NCBI GenBank assembly: GCA_001508595.1
Contig: LGHA01000048.1
Coordinates: 1-8,124 of the forward strand
Direction of reading: 5' to 3'
Length of the DNA stretch: 8,124 bases
Source of the DNA: Anaerolineaceae bacterium 46_22
GTDB taxonomy: Bacteria; Chloroflexota; Anaerolineae; Anaerolineales; Anaerolineaceae
Shown here: piece by piece, positions 1-7,081 of the stretch
How the letters are laid out: every line of letters starts with the position of its first letter
How positions within the stretch are numbered: the first letter of the stretch is position 1
Notes under the pieces: generated by a model
Database searches by the model: none
Told to the model about the DNA's origin: nothing
The model's input: only the letters and a program-made list of their open reading frames with translations
Program-made: the position numbers and the translations under genes

Positions 1-116
1 TCATCTAGCTTATGGTGTGTTGAAAACACAAAAGCCTTTTGACCCAAATTATGGCGCTCAATTCAATTTTGGCTCTTGACTTTTATTACGGTATCTACGG
101 AAAAATAATCTATCTA

Positions 117-125
117 TGTTACAAT
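117..125 (+). promoter_or_regulatory. Candidate extended -10 promoter element for pepT
   Basis: The bases TGTTACAAT match an extended -10 element: TG, one base, then TACAAT, one mismatch from TATAAT. They lie 61 bases before the pepT start codon. No good -35 box stands 16-18 bases upstream, which is tolerated for extended -10 promoters. A TTGACT at 76-81 is too far away to pair with it. This is pattern matching only. Confidence 0.3.
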
Positions 126-140
126 TCATCTCGATAACAG

Positions 141-177
141 CTGATACCTGATACATACTCACTACTCACCACTCACG
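141..177. repeat. Heptamer tandem repeats in the pepT leader
   Basis: CTGATAC occurs twice head to tail (141-147 and 148-154). After two bases, a second heptamer, ACTCACN, occurs three times (157-163, 164-170, 171-177). The last copy abuts and overlaps the first base of the GAGG ribosome-binding site at 177-180. The repeats are short but exact and share a seven-base period. They resemble the short tandem heptamers known from intergenic DNA of some bacteria. Function is unknown. Confidence 0.6.
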
Positions 178-185
178 AGGCTTCC

Positions 186-1415
186 ATGAACCCAGTCATT
201 TCACGCTTTATCCGATACATAAAAATCGATACCCAATCAGCACGCAAATCAGACACCTTCCCAAGCACGCAAAAACAGCTTGAGCTGGCAAAACTGCTTG
301 AACAAGAGCTCAAAGAACTTGGCTTGAAGGATGCTGCCATTGATGAATTTGGCTATGTGACCGCAACCCTGCCCGCAAACACCGACCAAAAAGATTTGCC
401 CATCATTGGTTTCCTGGCGCACATGGACACCAGCCCTGACCTCTCTGGTGAGAACGTCGATCTACAATTCATTGAGGATTATGACGGCGGAACAGTCGTG
501 TTGAATGCAGAGAAAAATATCACCATGTCGCCGGATGAATTCCCTGCGCTCAAGAAATATATCGGAAAAACCCTGATCACCACAGACGGCACCACGCTCC
601 TGGGGGCAGACAATAAGGCGGGGATCGCTGAGATCATGACCGCTGTAGAATACCTTTTGGCGCATCCCGAAATCAAACACGGCACCATCAAGATCGGTTT
701 CACCCCGGATGAAGAAGTTGGTCACGGTGTGGATTATTTCGATGTCGAAAAATTCGGCGCCGATTTTGCCTACACCATTGACGGCGGTGAAATCGGTGAA
801 GTGCAATATGAGAACTTCAACGCTGCCGGTGTTGAGGTGACCATTCACGGTCGTAATGTACACCCCGGCAAAGCCAAAATGAAAATGCGCAACGCATTGC
901 TGATTGGGATGGAATTCAATGAATTGCTGCCCGTGTTTGAACGTCCTGAATTTACTGAAAATTATGAGGGCTTTTATCACCTTTACGAAATCAACGGCAC
1001 GGTTGAAGAAGCCGCCATGGCGTACATCATCCGGGATCACGACAGCGAGAAATTTGAAGTGAAAAAACGCCTGATCCAAAAAGCAGCGGATTTTATCAAT
1101 GAAAAATACGGTGAACGGGTTATTGAACTTACACTGGAAGACCAATATTACAATATGCGTGAGATGGTAGAACCCCATCCTGAAATCATGAAAATTGCGG
1201 TCGAAGCAGTCAAATCCGTTGGCGTGACACCGCTTATCATCCCTGTGCGCGGCGGTACGGACGGCAGCCGCCTGTCATACATGGGGCTGCCAACGCCTAA
1301 TATCTTCACCGGCGGGCATTATTTCCACGGGAAGTACGAGTTTATCCCTACCTTTGCCATGGAGAAAGCCGTTGAAACCCTGGTTGCCATTGCAGCCCTG
1401 ATCCCAAACAGATAA
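186..1415 (+). CDS. pepT: Peptidase T (tripeptide aminopeptidase)
   Basis: This is a cytoplasmic dinuclear-zinc aminopeptidase of the M20 family that removes the N-terminal residue from tripeptides in the last steps of peptide use. The 409-residue length is normal for PepT. The metal-site residues are all present by comparison with the family: H79 and catalytic D81 in AHMD, D142 in GADNKAG, E176-E177 in PDEEVGHG, D199 in TIDGGEIG, and H381 in the C-terminal FHGKYEF motif. The dimerisation or lid domain lies between about residues 210 and 325, including HPGKAK near 226. The GGTDGSR motif at 357-362 is typical of the substrate pocket. The ATG at 186 is preceded by GAGG at 177-180, with a spacing of five bases. 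The gene stands alone on this strand and converges on the DUF92 gene. No terminator hairpin is visible in the 26 bases between them. Confidence 0.95.
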   Translation: MNPVISRFIRYIKIDTQSARKSDTFPSTQKQLELAKLLEQELKELGLKDAAIDEFGYVTATLPANTDQKDLPIIGFLAHMDTSPDLSGENVDLQFIEDYDGGTVVLNAEKNITMSPDEFPALKKYIGKTLITTDGTTLLGADNKAGIAEIMTAVEYLLAHPEIKHGTIKIGFTPDEEVGHGVDYFDVEKFGADFAYTIDGGEIGEVQYENFNAAGVEVTIHGRNVHPGKAKMKMRNALLIGMEFNELLPVFERPEFTENYEGFYHLYEINGTVEEAAMAYIIRDHDSEKFEVKKRLIQKAADFINEKYGERVIELTLEDQYYNMREMVEPHPEIMKIAVEAVKSVGVTPLIIPVRGGTDGSRLSYMGLPTPNIFTGGHYFHGKYEFIPTFAMEKAVETLVAIAALIPNR

Positions 1416-1441
1416 GCCGTTGTCTAGATTCTAAATAGCTG

Positions 1442-2283
1442 TTAATTTAAGAGGATTGCCAGCAGCAAACCCATTATTCCCGCGCTGATGGTGCAGGCTG
1501 CATTCACCCAATCGTTATTTAGCCACATCAAACCCCGTAAATGCTCGGTAGAATTCCCGCAGCGATGCAATGGATGCTGCTCCGTTTTCTTTTTACACGT
1601 CGGGCAGAAATAAATTGCCAGCAAGCTTGCACCCAGGTGGGAATCCACCAACGCGCCAAACATTCCGCTCCCGGTGATCACTAAAAATTGCAAAAACGGA
1701 CGCACATCACCCCCATGCCCCCAGTCAGCTGAGGCTTGCAAGCCCACGGCAACGCCAACCAGGGCGGACCCACCGAGGGATGCCAAAGTCCCCACCAGGC
1801 TGACGCCCCCCGAGGTACCCTTTGGAACCTGCCTGAAGGTGCTCAACAAAACCGGTTTGCTGGGGTTGAGCAAACCCAGCTCTGTTCCCCAGGTGTCAGC
1901 ATTAGCGGCGGCTAAGCTCGCCCCAAAGCCAATCCATAATGCAATCAACAGCTCAGAGGCAGGTGAGAATCTTGAGAGAATAAAATAGGACAGCGCCATA
2001 AAGCCTGCTATACCTCCGTTTGCCGCTACCTGCCAGGCGTCGCGGCGAGATCCCTTTGAAAAATTCTCCCCGAAAATCCCCTTTTTCTTTTCAAAAAATT
2101 TTGAGAGCGCACTTGAAGAGATAAAGAAAACCAGCAGGATCAGCGCCCATTCTAGACCACCCAACGCAAAGACAATCGTACCTAAAATGGCAGCTGCTAC
2201 ACCCCGCTTTTGTTAAGTGCTTTGGCGCGGCATGCTAAATAAGCAATGGCCAATGCCACCAATAAACCCGTTAATAATTTCAT
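1442..2283 (-). CDS. DUF92 family integral membrane protein, N-terminus split by a frameshift
   Basis: The intact frame runs from the stop at 1442 up to 2212 and carries the DUF92 core: GTI-FALGGLEWAL near the start, the family signature ADTWGTELGLL, RQVPKGTSGGVSLVGT, and a CPTC...HRC pair that could bind zinc. Several hydrophobic helices span the protein. The family includes plant VTE6 phytyl-phosphate kinase, so a CTP-dependent lipid-phosphate kinase is possible, but the bacterial role is not established. The first 27 codons (ATG at 2283, ending KALNKSG) lie in another frame that hits TAG at 2197-2199. Adding one G to the GGGG at 2202-2205 joins the two into a normal protein of about 280 residues. 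A restart at TTG 2164 would give 240 residues, but it has no ribosome-binding site and would lose conserved residues. The ATG at 2283 also lacks a clear ribosome-binding site. The gene follows the PH-domain gene by 61 bases. Confidence 0.8.
2197..2212 (-). other. Frameshift site in the DUF92 gene
   Basis: Read on the minus strand, the sequence runs AAAAGCGGGGTGTAG. The upstream frame reads AGC GGG GTG TAG and stops, while the downstream frame reads CGG GGT GTA GCA and continues into DUF92. One extra G in the four-G run restores SGGVAAAILG, which fits the small-residue SG-x-x-AA pattern at this point in the family. No canonical X XXY YYZ slippery heptamer in the zero frame is present, so programmed frameshifting is less likely than an indel or a sequencing error. 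Confidence 0.75.
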
Positions 2284-2344
2284 CACTTAAAAGTTCTGAG
2301 AAATCTTAATCAAATCTATCAACTTGAACTATTCGAATAAACCT

Positions 2345-3229
2345 TTAGAAAATTAAAGTCAAGCTGCCAATGAGCAGTAAAATGCCGGTAACGCCTGCGG
2401 TTCCCCACAGGATGTAGGCACCCAACATCAGGTCCCCGCCTCGGCGATAGAGAAAAATACCGGCAAACAGATTAAACAACCAGATCATGCCATCCAAAAT
2501 GGATAACAATAGCAGTCTCTCTGCCGGCGCATCCCCTTCACCGCCCGTCCAGGTCAAAGTATCCAGTCCAGGTATCGCAATGGCATTGACAATTAGAAGA
2601 ATCAGTCCAATGGCAAAACCTGATAAGATCAGGCTGCGTGCCAGGCGATCCTCCCAGACTCGCCCAATCAACACCCTGGGATAAACAGACTGCGCCTCAA
2701 TGGGCGTCAGGCTGCCTAATTCATTGACCTGGCGAAAAAAGGCCATAAATTGATTGACTTGTTCAGGAGAAATTGCAAACACTTTCTCAGAAGTTGCCAC
2801 CAAAATCATGTGCGCAGTATCCGACGCAGCAAATTCAACCTGTCCCAATTCTGATACTTTACGCACGCCAAGAATTGCTCCTGGCATACGCAGCCAGGGC
2901 AAAGGCAGTCTGAATCCCAGATCGGATGCAGGACGTATCCACTCAATGGCATTCAAAGGGATATCCTCACGGCGTAATCCCCAGCGAATCATCAAGCCAT
3001 CGCGCCGCAAGGCATATAAAGCGCTCGCCAAAGCGTACAGTCGATAGGCTAACAAGGGGATGGGGGCAAGGAATACAAGGGCTAACAGCATGTGGAATAA
3101 AAAATCCAGCCCTGAAGCATCCCGGGCTGCCAAATAAAAGAAATATGCCCCTGCACCTGCAAGGATCAGGATGGACGCGCCAAAAATGAGGGACCCTGTA
3201 CGGCGTGGGGGGAAAAATACCTTCTCCAT
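2345..3229 (-). CDS. Bacterial PH-domain-like integral membrane protein
   Basis: This 294-residue protein has two hydrophobic helices near the N-terminus (about 13-34 and 45-68), a soluble middle, and three more helices near the C-terminus (about 199-220, 239-260 and 268-292). Just after the second helix, residues 72-98 read as the start of a bacterial PH (bPH2-like) domain: LYALRRDGLMIRWG, then EDIPLNAIEWI. This 'aromatic, DGL, IR.G, IPL..I' pattern is typical of such domains. Later strands include GQVEFAASDT, MILVATSEKVFAISPE and the helix that follows. No catalytic motif is visible, and a structural, anchoring or lipid-facing role is all that can be guessed. It starts 18 bases after the aminotransferase stop, so the two are probably co-transcribed, although no clear ribosome-binding site precedes ATG 3229. 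The family call rests on the sequence pattern alone. Confidence 0.7.
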   Translation of the reverse strand: MEKVFFPPRRTGSLIFGASILILAGAGAYFFYLAARDASGLDFLFHMLLALVFLAPIPLLAYRLYALASALYALRRDGLMIRWGLRREDIPLNAIEWIRPASDLGFRLPLPWLRMPGAILGVRKVSELGQVEFAASDTAHMILVATSEKVFAISPEQVNQFMAFFRQVNELGSLTPIEAQSVYPRVLIGRVWEDRLARSLILSGFAIGLILLIVNAIAIPGLDTLTWTGGEGDAPAERLLLLSILDGMIWLFNLFAGIFLYRRGGDLMLGAYILWGTAGVTGILLLIGSLTLIF

Positions 3230-3247
3230 AATATTATGCGTTCAACA

Positions 3248-4441
3248 TTATCGTTTAGCAGAAACAAGCGCTTCAGCTAAACGCTGGCAGACGGTCAGGA
3301 CCTCTTCTTCGGACATCCTGCCAGAAAAGGGCAAAGCCAAACTGCGATTTCCCAAATCCTCAGTCACGGGGAAATCACCTTGCTGGTAACCAAACATTTT
3401 GACCATGTACGGCTGTGTATGAATGGGTGCGAAATAAGGCCTGACCGGCACACCCTTTTCTTCAAGGATCACTGCCAGGCGATCCCGGTCTATTTTCTCG
3501 TCCACCTTTATCACGTACACAAACCAGCTGACTTTGGTGGTGTTCTCAACCAGCTGCGGTGGGGTGACTTCTTCAATATTTTTCAGGTGTTCTGCATACC
3601 AATCCGCCACACGAGCGCGTTTTGCAAGCAAAGACTCCAAACGTTTTAGTTGCGAAAGCCCAAGTGCTGCGCTCATTTCATCCAGGCGGTAGTTATAGCC
3701 CAAAAAGGTATGCTGCAGCCAGGTATCTCCCGGAGCGCGTCCCTGGTTGCGAAGCGCTCGCATGAAGTCAGCTGCTTCATCATCATCTGTGATGATCATG
3801 CCGCCCTCACCCGTGGTAATTTGCTTGTTTGGATAAAAAGCAAACACACCATAATCGCCCAGGGTTCCTGCATAACGCCCTTGATATTCACCGCCCAAAG
3901 CCTCACAAGAATCCTCGATGATCTTCAAATCATATTGTTTTGCAATGACATTGATCGGGTCGTAATCCGCCGGCTGTCCAAAAACATCCACGGGCAAAAT
4001 GGCTTTAACCGATCCTGACTGCCCCTGGTTGAAATCCGGCACCCGACGCGGCAGCCTCCTGCGGGCACTCTCACCACCCAAAGACAGGTCTTCAACAGCC
4101 TGGGCTAAAAGATCGACATCGATGTTCCCTGTAATCAGGTCAACATCAACAAAAACTGGGATGGCTTTTTCAAATAAAATCACATTGGTTGAAGAAACAA
4201 AAGAAAAAGGTGTGGTAATAACGATATCCCCCGGATTGATGTCGGCCGCGCGAATACATAAATGCAGCCCTGCCGTGCCCGAATTAACGCCAATGGCATG
4301 CTTTGCACCAGTGAGTTCACAAAAAGCTTTTTCAAAAGCGTCAATATTGGGGCCCATACTCAGATTGGGCGTGTTGACGACCGCCTCCACCGCCTGTCGG
4401 TCGGCTTCGGTCAGATCAGGAGATGACATGCGAATTTTCAT
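3248..4441 (-). CDS. DegT/DnrJ/EryC1/StrS family PLP-dependent aminotransferase
   Basis: This 397-residue fold-type I aminotransferase belongs to the family that usually transfers an amino group to nucleotide-linked keto-sugars for surface glycans or secondary metabolites. Visible landmarks are the PLP-phosphate loop NSGTAGLHL (53-61), TTPFSFVSSTN (76-86), the cofactor-contacting aspartate D177 in IIEDSCEALGG, the Schiff-base lysine K206 in YPNKQITTGEGG, GYNYRLDEMSAALG (248-261), and the C-terminal VPVRPYFAPIHTQPYM (331-346). ATG 4441 has GAGG four bases upstream. Residues about 121-144 form an Arg/Gly-rich insertion not expected at that position. The key active-site residues lie outside it, so the enzyme is probably active. 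No sugar-nucleotide gene lies nearby, so the substrate cannot be assigned. The gene is downstream of the vor terminator with its own candidate promoter and leads into the PH-domain gene. Confidence 0.9.
   Translation of the reverse strand: MKIRMSSPDLTEADRQAVEAVVNTPNLSMGPNIDAFEKAFCELTGAKHAIGVNSGTAGLHLCIRAADINPGDIVITTPFSFVSSTNVILFEKAIPVFVDVDLITGNIDVDLLAQAVEDLSLGGESARRRLPRRVPDFNQGQSGSVKAILPVDVFGQPADYDPINVIAKQYDLKIIEDSCEALGGEYQGRYAGTLGDYGVFAFYPNKQITTGEGGMIITDDDEAADFMRALRNQGRAPGDTWLQHTFLGYNYRLDEMSAALGLSQLKRLESLLAKRARVADWYAEHLKNIEEVTPPQLVENTTKVSWFVYVIKVDEKIDRDRLAVILEEKGVPVRPYFAPIHTQPYMVKMFGYQQGDFPVTEDLGNRSLALPFSGRMSEEEVLTVCQRLAEALVSAKR
4010..4081 (-). repeat. GC-rich in-frame insertion in the aminotransferase gene
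   Basis: About 72 bases encode SARRRLPRRVPDFNQGQ and its flanks between the family elements '...LAQAVEDL' and 'VKAILPVDVFGQ', which are normally separated by only a few residues. Counting bases, 4021-4080 is 70% GC, while the 60 bases on the two sides are 52% and 47%. In the transcript, the arms at 4062-4068 and 4039-4045 can pair over seven positions, two of them G-U. This looks like a short inserted element that kept the frame. No second copy is seen in this window. Confidence 0.5.
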
Positions 4442-4445
4442 AGGT

Positions 4446-4449
4446 CCTC
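4446..4449 (-). promoter_or_regulatory. Ribosome-binding site of the aminotransferase gene
   Basis: GAGG on the minus strand lies four bases before ATG 4441. It favours this ATG over the in-frame ATG at residue 5 (MSSPDL), although the spacing is slightly short. Confidence 0.55.
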
Positions 4450-4517
4450 ACAATTTTCAAGCCTTCTACGATCAAGGCAATTATTCTAAGCTGAAATTCC
4501 ATTCACCAGCAAACACA

Positions 4518-4523
4518 ATTATA
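4518..4523 (-). promoter_or_regulatory. Candidate -10 box for the aminotransferase-PH-DUF92 genes
   Basis: A perfect TATAAT on the minus strand lies between the vor terminator and the aminotransferase start, giving a leader of about 70 bases. The bases 17 upstream (TGGGCG) do not resemble a -35 box, and a TTGCTT is only 11 bases away. The position just after a terminator supports a promoter here, but the exact box is uncertain. Confidence 0.4.
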
Positions 4524-4551
4524 ACGGTTAATGGAAGCAACGCCCACAAAT

Positions 4552-4582
4552 AAGCCCCATGTGTTTGAAACACATGGGGCTT
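4552..4582 (-). terminator. Hairpin terminator of the oxidoreductase operon
   Basis: A perfect inverted repeat has arms AAGCCCCATGTGTTT (4552-4566) and its exact complement (4568-4582) around a single central base. In practice the stem is 12-13 pairs with a small loop. It begins 25 bases after the gamma-subunit stop. The following minus-strand bases are ATTTG, so the U-tract is weak, but stem strength and position make an intrinsic terminator the best reading. Confidence 0.8.
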
Positions 4583-4607
4583 GAAATTTGAGTTGATTTA
4601 TCTTGAA

Positions 4608-5162
4608 TTAGGCAGTTTCTATAGCTTCTGCTTTATATTCAGCACCCCTGCGCAGGGCTTCTTTATTTAAGGGCAATAATTTTTTGTGGCGCTCAGGCAA
4701 GTGCCTGTCCAAAGCAGCGCCTACTGCTTCCAGGGAAAGCAAGTCCAAGTTTCCTAAAAGCGCACCCAGCATCACCATATTGGTTGCACGTTCACTGCCT
4801 AATTCCATTGCAATTTCATTGGCAGGGATGCTGACGATCTTGATATCCTTTCGTTGCACCTCCCTGTTGACCATGGAAGCATTAACGACCAGGACGCCGC
4901 CCTCCTTGACCAGATTTTCGAATTTCTCCAAAGATGGCAGATTCATGGCGAGCACAGCCGTCGGTCGATTAACCAGTGGCGAACCGATCTCCTCATCAGA
5001 AATAACCACCGTGCAGTTCGCTGTCCCACCGCGCATCTCAGGTCCATAAGAAGGAAACCAGGTCACTTCTTTACCTTCATCCAGGGCGGTGTAGGATAAT
5101 AGTTGTCCCGCAAACAGGACACCCTGTCCGCCAAAGCCAGCAATAATCACTTCTTGTTGCAT
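4608..5162 (-). CDS. 2-oxoacid:ferredoxin oxidoreductase, gamma subunit
   Basis: This is the gamma (catalytic gamma/delta fold) subunit of a cytoplasmic 2-oxoacid:ferredoxin oxidoreductase, which oxidatively decarboxylates a 2-oxoacid to acyl-CoA and reduces ferredoxin. The 184-residue length matches stand-alone gamma subunits. The family marks are the N-terminal GFGGQGV loop at residues 9-15, PSYGPEMRGG at 37-46 followed by TANCTVVIS, and ATNMVMLGALLG near residue 130. ATG 5162 has a strong GGGAGG at 5170-5175, seven bases upstream, which overlaps the stop of the beta gene. The intergenic gap is 12 bases, consistent with coupled translation. It is the last gene before a hairpin terminator. 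KorC (2-oxoglutarate) and Vor (branched-chain) gamma subunits are alike, so specificity must be read from the alpha subunit. Confidence 0.9.
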   Translation of the reverse strand: MQQEVIIAGFGGQGVLFAGQLLSYTALDEGKEVTWFPSYGPEMRGGTANCTVVISDEEIGSPLVNRPTAVLAMNLPSLEKFENLVKEGGVLVVNASMVNREVQRKDIKIVSIPANEIAMELGSERATNMVMLGALLGNLDLLSLEAVGAALDRHLPERHKKLLPLNKEALRRGAEYKAEAIETA

Positions 5163-5174
5163 ATCTGAACCTCC

Positions 5175-5954
5175 CTAAATCTTAAGTTCCGCGACTGCGG
5201 ATGAGACTTTGTAGTCGCCTAATGGGTAGAACGGAAGCATGCGTTCCTCTATCCAATCACGAGCCCCTGCTGCCGTCAAACCCCAGTTCGTTGGACAGGT
5301 TGACAACAATTCGACCAGGGCAAAACCCAAACCATGCTTTTGGACTTCAAAAGCGGTCCGTATCGCTTTCTTAGCCCGCCGGATTTCCCGTGATGAGTGT
5401 AAACTGCGTCGAACAATATAGGCTGACCCTTCTAAAGTGGATAGCAGCTCTGCAGTTTGGATGGGGAAACCCTGGCGATCTGTGTCACGTCCGGTCGGTG
5501 AAGAGGTTGTTTTCTGACCGGGCAGCGTGGTTGGCGCCATCTGTCCGCCCGTCATACCGTAATTGGCATTATTGATGAAGATCACGGTAATTTTCTCACC
5601 GCGTGAAGCTGCACCGACAATCTCACCCATGCCAATCGATGCCAAATCGCCATCACCCTGGTAGGTAAATACCGTGCGATCTGGATAAACCCGCTTGATA
5701 CCGGTTGCCATCGCCGGCGCTCGTCCATGGGCAGCTTCCACAAAATCGATATTAAAGTAATTGTATGCAAAAACGGAACAACCCACAGAGGCTACACCAA
5801 TTGTATTTCCCGTCTCACCCATTTCATCTAATACCTCTGCAATCAGACGATGCGCTACGCCGTGGGTACAACCCGGGCAATAGTGGGTTACACGGGGATC
5901 CAAAGCCTCAGGTCGTTCATAAACAATCTTTGCAGGTACATCTGTCATTACCAT
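5175..5954 (-). CDS. 2-oxoacid:ferredoxin oxidoreductase, beta subunit (thiamine diphosphate-binding)
   Basis: This subunit holds thiamine diphosphate and a 4Fe-4S cluster. The ThDP motif runs from GDGD at 100-103 to NN at 128-129, followed by [12 protein letters not shown], as in the OFOR beta family. Likely cluster ligands are C26 and C29 in YCPGCTHG, C59 in SVGCS, and C220 in [10 protein letters not shown], the same spacing pattern as known beta subunits. The 259-residue length is normal. AAGGAG at 5961-5966 overlaps the alpha stop and lies six bases before ATG 5954. A second in-frame ATG is two codons later at 5948. Gene order and a 10-base gap after alpha place it inside a four-gene operon. 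The overall assignment is firm, but whether the substrate is 2-oxoisovalerate or 2-oxoglutarate is not decided by this subunit. Confidence 0.92.
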   Translation of the reverse strand: MVMTDVPAKIVYERPEALDPRVTHYCPGCTHGVAHRLIAEVLDEMGETGNTIGVASVGCSVFAYNYFNIDFVEAAHGRAPAMATGIKRVYPDRTVFTYQGDGDLASIGMGEIVGAASRGEKITVIFINNANYGMTGGQMAPTTLPGQKTTSSPTGRDTDRQGFPIQTAELLSTLEGSAYIVRRSLHSSREIRRAKKAIRTAFEVQKHGLGFALVELLSTCPTNWGLTAAGARDWIEERMLPFYPLGDYKVSSAVAELKI

Positions 5955-5964
5955 TATTCTCTCC

Positions 5965-7080
5965 TTAACCTATCGTCTCTGATAATCTCGTTAGCCATCG
6001 GTCTCTAGGGTGACCTTCCGTTGTAAGAGGACCATCCACAAGCCGCTTGATTTCTGTCAGGACTTCATCCGGGTAAGGCACAACGCCGCCCATTCGCCCA
6101 AAAAACTCCACCGGTTTCCGCCCTCTTACGACCAGGCGGACATCTTCCAGCATTTGTCCAGAATTCATTTCGACTACCAAAAAGGCTTTTGCTTTCTTCG
6201 TGAGTTCATCGAGAACATCCTTTGGGAAAGGTGCCAGGGTGATCGGGCGTAATAGCCCAACCTTTATGCCCAGTTCACGTGCGGCGCGAACTGCCGAAAG
6301 AGAAATTCTTCCAGCCGTACCAAAACCAACCACCACGTACTCAGCATCGTCAATATAATAACCCTTATAACGAACTTCGTTCTTCTCGATTTCCTGCCAG
6401 CGTTTCATCAAGCGAAGATTCATAACTTCCTGTGCCGGTGGATCAAGGTTGATCGAGGTAAGCACACGCTTTTCACCGCCATCGGTTCCTCGTACCGCCC
6501 AGTCTGGAATATCCGTTTTCAGAGGCTGCATTGGGGGCAGTTCCGCCGGTTCCATCATCTGACCGATGCTGCCATCGAGCAAAATTGCCACAATATGGCG
6601 ATATTTCTCGGCTAAATCAAAAGCCAATGCCGTCAAATCAACGGCTTCCTGAACACTGGCAGGCGCTAGTACCAGGAGGTGATAATCACCGTGACCGCCG
6701 CCGTGGACGATCTGATTATAATCTCCCTGTGCCGGGGCAATGTTCCCAAGACCGGGTCCGCCCCGGACGACATCCACCAGGACTGCGGGGACTTCTGTCC
6801 CTGCAATATAGGATAAGCCCTCCATCATCAAGCTCACACCGGGGCTGGATGAGGAGGTCATCACCCGCTTCCCTGTGCAGGCTGCCCCATAAACCATATT
6901 GATGGCGCCCAATTCGCTTTCAGCCTGGACAAAGGGGCGTCCAATTTCGGGCATTCGGGCGGAGAGATGCTCCAACAATTCTGTTTGGGGAGTGATTGGG
7001 TAGCCAAAATAGGCTTCAAGACCAGCGCGTAATGCGGCTTCAGCGACAGCAGTGTTGCCTTTGATTAATTCTTTTGCCAT
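5965..7080 (-). CDS. vorB: 2-oxoacid:ferredoxin oxidoreductase, alpha subunit (VorB-like)
   Basis: This is the alpha (pyrimidine-binding) subunit of a 2-oxoacid:ferredoxin oxidoreductase. It is 371 residues from ATG 7080. Landmarks are [14 protein letters not shown] (7-20), the hallmark YPITPQTE (27-34), [16 protein letters not shown] (52-67) with the glutamate that faces thiamine, [11 protein letters not shown] (75-85), RGGPGLGN (106-113), and a C-terminal transketolase-like domain with [13 protein letters not shown]. From memory of the family, this phrasing ([36 protein letters not shown]) is closest to proteins annotated as 3-methyl-2-oxobutanoate dehydrogenase VorB. No gamma domain is fused. 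The open frame extends to 7149, but GGAGG at 7087-7091 lies six bases before ATG 7080. Starting there also avoids a 66-base overlap with the ferredoxin gene. Confidence 0.88.
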   Translation of the reverse strand: MAKELIKGNTAVAEAALRAGLEAYFGYPITPQTELLEHLSARMPEIGRPFVQAESELGAINMVYGAACTGKRVMTSSSSPGVSLMMEGLSYIAGTEVPAVLVDVVRGGPGLGNIAPAQGDYNQIVHGGGHGDYHLLVLAPASVQEAVDLTALAFDLAEKYRHIVAILLDGSIGQMMEPAELPPMQPLKTDIPDWAVRGTDGGEKRVLTSINLDPPAQEVMNLRLMKRWQEIEKNEVRYKGYYIDDAEYVVVGFGTAGRISLSAVRAARELGIKVGLLRPITLAPFPKDVLDELTKKAKAFLVVEMNSGQMLEDVRLVVRGRKPVEFFGRMGGVVPYPDEVLTEIKRLVDGPLTTEGHPRDRWLTRLSETIG

Positions 7081-7081
7081 C

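Noticed and set aside
76..81. TTGACT as a -35 box for pepT
   Set aside because: No acceptable -10 hexamer lies 15-19 bases downstream, and the better TACAAT is 38 bases away.
462..1178. Minus-strand open frame of 238 codons inside pepT
   Set aside because: It is the antisense shadow of a well-conserved gene, its translation shows no domain, and it has no upstream ribosome-binding site of note.
1416..1441. Possible shared terminator between the convergent pepT and DUF92 genes
   Set aside because: Only a five-base AACAG/CTGTT pairing with a long loop can be drawn, and there is no U-tract in either direction.
3999..4553. Plus-strand open frame of 184 codons opposite the aminotransferase
   Set aside because: It runs antisense through conserved PLP-enzyme coding sequence and into the terminator. 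The peptide has no recognisable features.
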